A DNA stretch of 64,000 nucleotides. It comes from Incurvaria masculella. Its lineage: Eukaryota > Arthropoda > Insecta > Lepidoptera > Incurvariidae. Made by a program: the position numbers and the translations under genes. Below are positions 60,301 to 64,000 of the stretch, piece after piece (position 1 is the first letter of the stretch; each line of letters starts with the position of its first letter). Under the pieces are notes generated by a model that saw only the letters and a program-made list of their open reading frames with translations, was not told the DNA's origin and did not search any database. The stretch covers positions 11,216,077 through 11,280,076 of the forward strand of contig OX335646.2 of the NCBI GenBank assembly GCA_946894095.1. The letters are read 5' to 3'.

Positions 60301-63281
60301 TGTTTTAAATGTAGATACGAATATTGAACCTACCAGTGAAGAATACTGCAAGGTTTACCGGAACGTGTGACAAAGTCTAAACTTTCAGGAGCGCACGGTA
60401 AGATGGACCGTCCCGGAGCGGGAGAAACAAAACGTTAGATTATGTACAGGGATCGGGCGATAGACGAAGCCACGACGGTGGCGGACATTACGGGAGCTCA
60501 TACGGGGGCCGGCAAGATAGTTATGGAGAGAGACGCTCGTTCGGGGAGGAGCGAAGACGCTCGCCGAGCCGAGAGGGGTACCGCAAGAGCGGCGGGATGC
60601 CCCCTCCGCGCTCGCCCTCGCGCCTGGGCGCGCCGCGCTCGCGGGTGCTGCGCGCGCCGCGCCGCACCTTCCGCGGCCGCACCCTGCGCACGCGCGGCAC
60701 CTACCGCGGCACCCTGCGCTCGCGCGGCTCCTACTACCCGCGCCGCTTCAGCGAGCGCTCCGACTACTCGCACTCCTACGCTGTTAGCAAGCTGCGCAGG
60801 TAAATACTACTACACCCACCCTCTCTCGTCTCTCGCCTCTCGTCACCTTACCGGTTACCCCGCCGTGCGCGCCGACGCCGATTGGAGACACTGGTGACAG
60901 TCTAAGCCGAAACAAATAATCAAATTTATAAAAAAATACATTAGGTATGATTCATAACACTGGGACGGTGCATAAAGCATACTATTATTATGGTGATAAT
61001 TTACATTACATACTGATTGATACCTGTTGATCTGAGGAGGAATAATTAGACAAAAAATAGGTAAAATACAGATATTCTTGCCCACAAATGTGTGGTTATT
61101 TGATGAAAAATAGAGGAATGTATACAATTGTGAACTAGCAAATTTCGTACCCCATAAAACTATGCAAGAGTATGGGTAAAAGCAAACAGAAAACGCTTCA
61201 AGAGGTTTGAGAGCGCAAAAGCTGGACAGTAGACTGATTAGCTATTGCAGACATATAAATGCCTACATTCTTGGAGCACTTATTGAGGAGAATATTATTG
61301 TGCTGCTTGCTTTTAAAATATTATGAAGTAACGTGAAAAGTGTATACTCTCTGAAATAAAGTGGAAATTTCGCCTGTTAGCTCTATCAAGCCCAAGGGAG
61401 ATTCAGCTTCGTCTACGGAAGGTGAAGATTGGGATACGGAAGACAAGGAGGATGCAGTGGACGACGTTAAGGAAGCCAAGATCTTGTCTCCCAAGGTGGG
61501 CTGATATTTATTATTTCGACCTCTATATCACATTGCAGTAAAAAACATTCAATTATCATTAGTTTTTCCCCCGAGTTCTAATTACGTAAACGTTTTCCCT
61601 CTGAATGTATACAGAATGCTCTTTAGATTGATCACACGCATTACCAGTCTGATAGTTCTGTTTTATACAAGGCGATTCCATGTTCCATACATTTCATCGA
61701 TGTCACATCACAAAAATGTATGCGAACTAGAAACTATTTTTAGATTTTAGAATTCAAATGGTCAGGTCTAAAACCACCCCTAATGTTGTTCAAATGAGTA
61801 TTCTGATTTTGGAATTCAAATGGTCAGGTCTAAAACCACCCCTAATGTTGTTCATATGAGTATTCTGATTTTAGAATTCAAATGGTCGGGTCTAAAACCA
61901 CCCCTAATGTTGTTCATATGAGTATTCTGATTTTAGAATTCAAATGGTCAGGTCTAAAACCACCCCTAATGTTGTTCATATGAGTATTCTGATTTTAGAA
62001 TTCAAATGGTCAGGTCTAAAACCACCCCTAATGTTGTTCATATGAGTATTCTTTGTTTTTTAAATGCATTTTAAATAATACATTTAATTTTAATAACCCT
62101 ATCTCAAAAAATTAAAGTGCATTTTTTTGTTTTTGCCTTTTGTCTCTCATAAATGATGACAATACAAATCTACAATGTCCAAGTGGTTCAATGATAGCAA
62201 ATTGTGTAGCCGTAACCATTTGTAATTTGGCCATATTTTTTACTTAAAAAACGAATGTTGCACTATTTGTAAATATTTGCTGGACACAGATGATTAATAC
62301 CAAACGGGCTGTCATGATTTTATCCCAACCCACCTCATGGGAACTAAGTGCAAATGCAAGACCTTCCTTGTATTACATGGTTTGAATTGGGTGGAATACA
62401 AAGACACAGATGATTAATATCAAACGGGCTGTCATGATTTTATCCCAACCCACCTGATGGGAACTAAGTGCAAATGCAAGACCTTCCTTATATTACATGG
62501 TTTGAATTGGGTGGAATACAAAGACACAGATGATTAATATCAAACGGGCTGTCATGATTTTATCCCAACCCACCTCATGGGAACTAAGTGCAAATGCAAG
62601 ACCTTCCTTATTTTACATGGTTTGAATTGGGTGGAATACAAATACAACTTTCATTGTTACTTCAACTGTCATTCTTTCCCAGTACCAACCCGAGCGGGTT
62701 TAACCCTCCAGTCAGCCATTCAGTCAGCGTGTTTGCGTCCACTGCTGGACATACGCCTCTCCAATTTTCCTCCAGTTCTCCCGGCCTTCAGCGGTACGGA
62801 ACCACTGCTTTCCGCCGACGCACTTAATGTCGTCGTCCCACCTGGCGGGTGGTCTTCCCACACTCCGTTTTCCTGTCCACGGCCGCCAGTGTAGGACACG
62901 GCACCCCTCCGAGTAACCCTCCACCGAGAGAGTAATTAATCCGAACCACGACCAGCCTCAACTGTCGAGCGGCCATCCATCCAAAACCCGACCGCGCCCC
63001 GTGTCCTGTAACCTAGATAATTGAACACCATGGCGGTGCGGCACTGAACCGTACATGGGTCTAAATTAGTAGCATAAGAGCTTAAGTATGCACAGGCGGT
63101 GGAGAGCAGCGAGACGGTGCGCGACCTGGTAGCGGCGGAAGAGGACGTAGACAAGGAGGCAGAGGAGGCTGACGCGGACGTAGGCTCGGACGATGCGGAC
63201 CTGCCGCGCTCCAAGTTTACAGGTCGCAAGTTCATCGCACTCAACTGCATACACTGCAAGGAGAAGTTCATCACATTTGGG
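57089..63281 (+). CDS. RGG/RS-rich nuclear zinc-finger protein, 5' part (possibly Peps)
   Basis: Exons: 57089-57304 (ATG, MSTRGRGYTRGAYSRGGYRG: RGG box), 58444-58521 (YMGRSGSPDRKRMRME), 60450-60799 (RS/RG-rich, RRSPSREGYRKSGGMPPPRS), 61381-61495 (acidic) and 63096-63281 (acidic, then KFTGRKFIALNCIHCKEKFI). Phases are consistent across all of them. The 9-nt piece 60389-60397 may be an added microexon. The 62 codons of the last exon end at a C-x2-C that looks like the first half of a C2H2 finger whose rest is beyond the window. RGG and RS repeats bind RNA and act in the nucleus. Identity with Peps (zinc finger protein on ecdysone puffs) is a guess from this architecture. Confidence 0.78.
58444..58521 (+). 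CDS. RGG/RS gene exon 2 (78 nt)
   Basis: 26 codons, ESSSNYSSRDYMGRSGSPDR then KRMRME, between acag and gtatgt, phase 0 on both sides. KRMRM could be part of a nuclear localisation signal. Confidence 0.85.
59246..59554. mobile_element. TTAA MITE family B, copy 2
   Basis: 309 bp, TTAA at 59242-59245 and 59555-59558. Ends GAGCGGCCCGTAAGC / GCTTACGGGTCC. Core gatatttggtatctaatatc shared with 53755-54122. In intron 2 of the RGG/RS gene. Confidence 0.88.
60389..60397 (+). CDS. Possible 9-nt microexon (E-R-T)
   Basis: actttcag|GAGCGCACG|gtaaga has both splice sites in phase 0, and is separated from exon 3 by only 52 nt. Exon 2 can also splice straight to 60450, so inclusion is optional. If read through, the sequence meets stops in all frames before 60450, so it must be spliced or skipped. 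Confidence 0.4.
60450..60799 (+). CDS. RGG/RS gene exon 3 (RS/RG domain)
   Basis: Acceptor tatgtacag (60449), donor ag|gtaaat, 350 nt. GSGDRRSHDGGGHYGSSYGG, then GERRSFGEERRRSPSREGYR, then an Arg-rich stretch to SDYSHSYAVSKLR. It starts in phase 0 from exon 2 and ends in phase 2, matching exon 4. Confidence 0.85.
61381..61495 (+). CDS. RGG/RS gene exon 4 (acidic segment)
   Basis: Acceptor gcctgttag (61380), donor caag|gtgggc. SIKPKGDSASSTEGEDWDTE, then DKEDAVDDVKEAKILSPK. Acidic and Ser-rich with a terminal SP site. Confidence 0.85.
61750..62053. repeat. 62-bp tandem repeat, five copies
   Basis: Units start with gaattcaaatggtca or its ggg variant at 61750, 61812, 61874, 61936 and 61998: an exact 62-bp period with one or two substitutions per unit. 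Contains ctaaaaccacccctaatg. Intron of the RGG/RS gene. Confidence 0.97.
62283..62642 (-). repeat. 120-bp SINE tail segment triplicated in tandem
   Basis: Units start with gacacagatgattaata at 62283, 62403 and 62523. Each is a diverged antisense 5S-SINE tail and body segment (gggaactaagtgcaaatgca, gaccttccttatattac). The rest of the same SINE follows to about 62999. Confidence 0.93.
62643..62999 (-). mobile_element. Remainder of 5S-SINE with nested RTE-like LINE
   Basis: The SINE body (accaacccgagcgggtttaa) stops at 62710 and resumes at about 62924 with the head (ccgaaccacgaccagcctca, ggccatccatccaaaaccc). The LINE insert lies between. Confidence 0.8.
62711..62913 (-). mobile_element. 5'-truncated RTE-like LINE 3' end
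   Basis: Flanked by TAACCCTCCA at 62701-62710 and 62914-62923. The minus strand reads CRVLHWRPWTGKRSVGRPPA, RWDDDIK, then GENWRKIG-like residues and EAYVQQWTQTR, stop. This is the C-terminus typical of RTE-type LINE ORFs. (CAGT)n-like tail. Confidence 0.88.
63096..63281 (+). CDS. RGG/RS gene exon 5 (acidic, start of zinc finger)
   Basis: Acceptor gtatgcacag (63095). AVESSETVRDLVAAEEDVDK, EAEEADADVGSDDADLPRSK, then FTGRKFIALNCIHCKEKFIT. The donor is weak (ttgg|ggtttgt), 63281 being the best phase-0 end. The gene continues to the right of the window. Confidence 0.8.
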
Positions 63282-63529
63282 GTTTGTCTCCTTTATGTGA
63301 CTACTTTAATTGAATGTTAATTGGATTTAGTAATTTGCTTTGAACTTGAGATATTGCCCATATAATCGTATGGGAAACGGATCCCACATCGTGCAGGTGC
63401 TCATATAATCGTGCAATAAAATGTCTAATCTAATAAATGAACACACATCTGCAAAATGGTTGTGGGGGCGATGAGTTATGAAAGACATGATTATGTGTTT
63501 TACTTACTTCTTTGTTTATCCCGAGGGGT

Positions 63530-64000
63530 CAGTCACTCGGGGAATCTGGTCTACAATCGTTTGATAATCTTTGTAATCTTAGTTGAGAGTCCAGGGAATC
63601 TGGTGGCAGTCCGAGAAATCTGGAAATATTAGCTAATATGGAGGAATCTTAAGGAATCTGGGAATCCCAAGGAAATCATTGGCAATCCTATTAAATTCAT
63701 GGTAATATCGGGGAATCTTAAGAAAATCTGAGAAATCAGAAAATTGGGAGCATACGTTTTATTTTGGAAGACCATCCTCTGCATGCATTTTTCTTGTTGC
63801 TCATTCGAAATTCCCGCTCAAACAAAGTTAATTTAAATATTTTTATTTTATTTTCCAGCAATTTGGTAGTCCTTAGTAATCTTACGAAATCCCAGAATCT
63901 TGGTAATGCTAGGGATCTTTGGTAATCCCTCAAGAATCTTTGGTGGTAGGATATCACCAGGAATCCATGCTAGTCTTTGGGAATCTCGAAATCTCGGGAA
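63530..64000 (+). repeat. Degenerate GGAATCT/GGTAATCT-rich simple repeat
   Basis: More than 20 variants of ggaatct, gaaatct and gtaatct recur at irregular spacings of about 9-25 bp, interrupted by an unrelated block (63735-63860). It runs off the right edge, with no coding meaning visible. It lies in the intron after exon 5. Confidence 0.7.

Noticed and set aside
60442..60897. 151-codon Ala/Arg-rich frame over RGG/RS exon 3
   Set aside because: Different frame from the phase-consistent RS-domain reading; shadow of a GC-rich exon.
1..64000. CRISPR arrays, operons, phage or bacterial insertion sequences
   Set aside because: Regular repeats here (62, 100 and 120 bp) have no spacer structure, and genes are intron-split, so the window is eukaryotic.

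Overview
The window is eukaryotic, and almost certainly from an insect of the order Lepidoptera. The genes are split into short GC-rich exons with GT..AG introns. The AT-rich non-coding DNA is packed with transposon families of a lepidopteran type: 5S-rRNA-derived SINEs, non-autonomous Helitrons with TC...CTAG ends, TTAA-targeting MITEs and CR1/Jockey/RTE-like LINEs. Species cannot be read from the sequence.

Four host genes can be supported. (1) 3428-18045 (+): six 3' exons of an exostosin heparan-sulfate polymerase (EXT1 / tout-velu), ending in a normal stop; the 5' exons lie left of the window. (2) 27723-37637 (+): a FUN14-domain mitochondrial outer-membrane protein (FUNDC1-like) with two alternative 3' terminal exons. 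(3) 55262-39992 (-): a complete five-exon, 218-codon gene for a protein with two HMG boxes that most resembles UBF-type boxes; it converges on FUNDC1. (4) 57089-63281 and beyond (+): the 5' part of an RGG/RS-rich nuclear protein reaching a zinc-finger-like segment, possibly Peps (zinc finger protein on ecdysone puffs). It is divergent from gene 3, with about 1.8 kb between the two start codons.

Layout: 1-18 kb is the EXT1 3' half with introns full of MITEs and SINEs, decayed copies of one of its own exons, and a CR1/Jockey-like LINE with an internal RT deletion (10.25-14.77 kb). 18-27.7 kb is gene-free, with several hairpin MITEs and a Ty3/gypsy integrase scrap. 27.7-38 kb is FUNDC1, whose intron carries a Helitron hit by a LINE that was itself hit by a second LINE. 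38-55.3 kb is the HMG gene, with introns holding a tRNA-like hairpin element, a twin-primed LINE scrap, a complete non-autonomous Helitron, a 100-bp satellite and two abutting TTAA MITEs. 56-64 kb is the RGG/RS gene, with 62-bp and 120-bp tandem arrays in one intron.

The four genes are functionally unrelated (Golgi glycosylation, mitochondrial membrane, chromatin/rDNA, RNA-associated nuclear protein). Nothing suggests an operon-like system. The most notable observations are the tandem exon remnants in EXT1, the two alternative FUNDC1 C-termini (one with a MITE just after its stop), a possible 9-nt microexon, a tRNA-like cloverleaf inside a nearly perfect 89-bp inverted repeat, and a series of nested insertions whose target-site duplications can be read directly.
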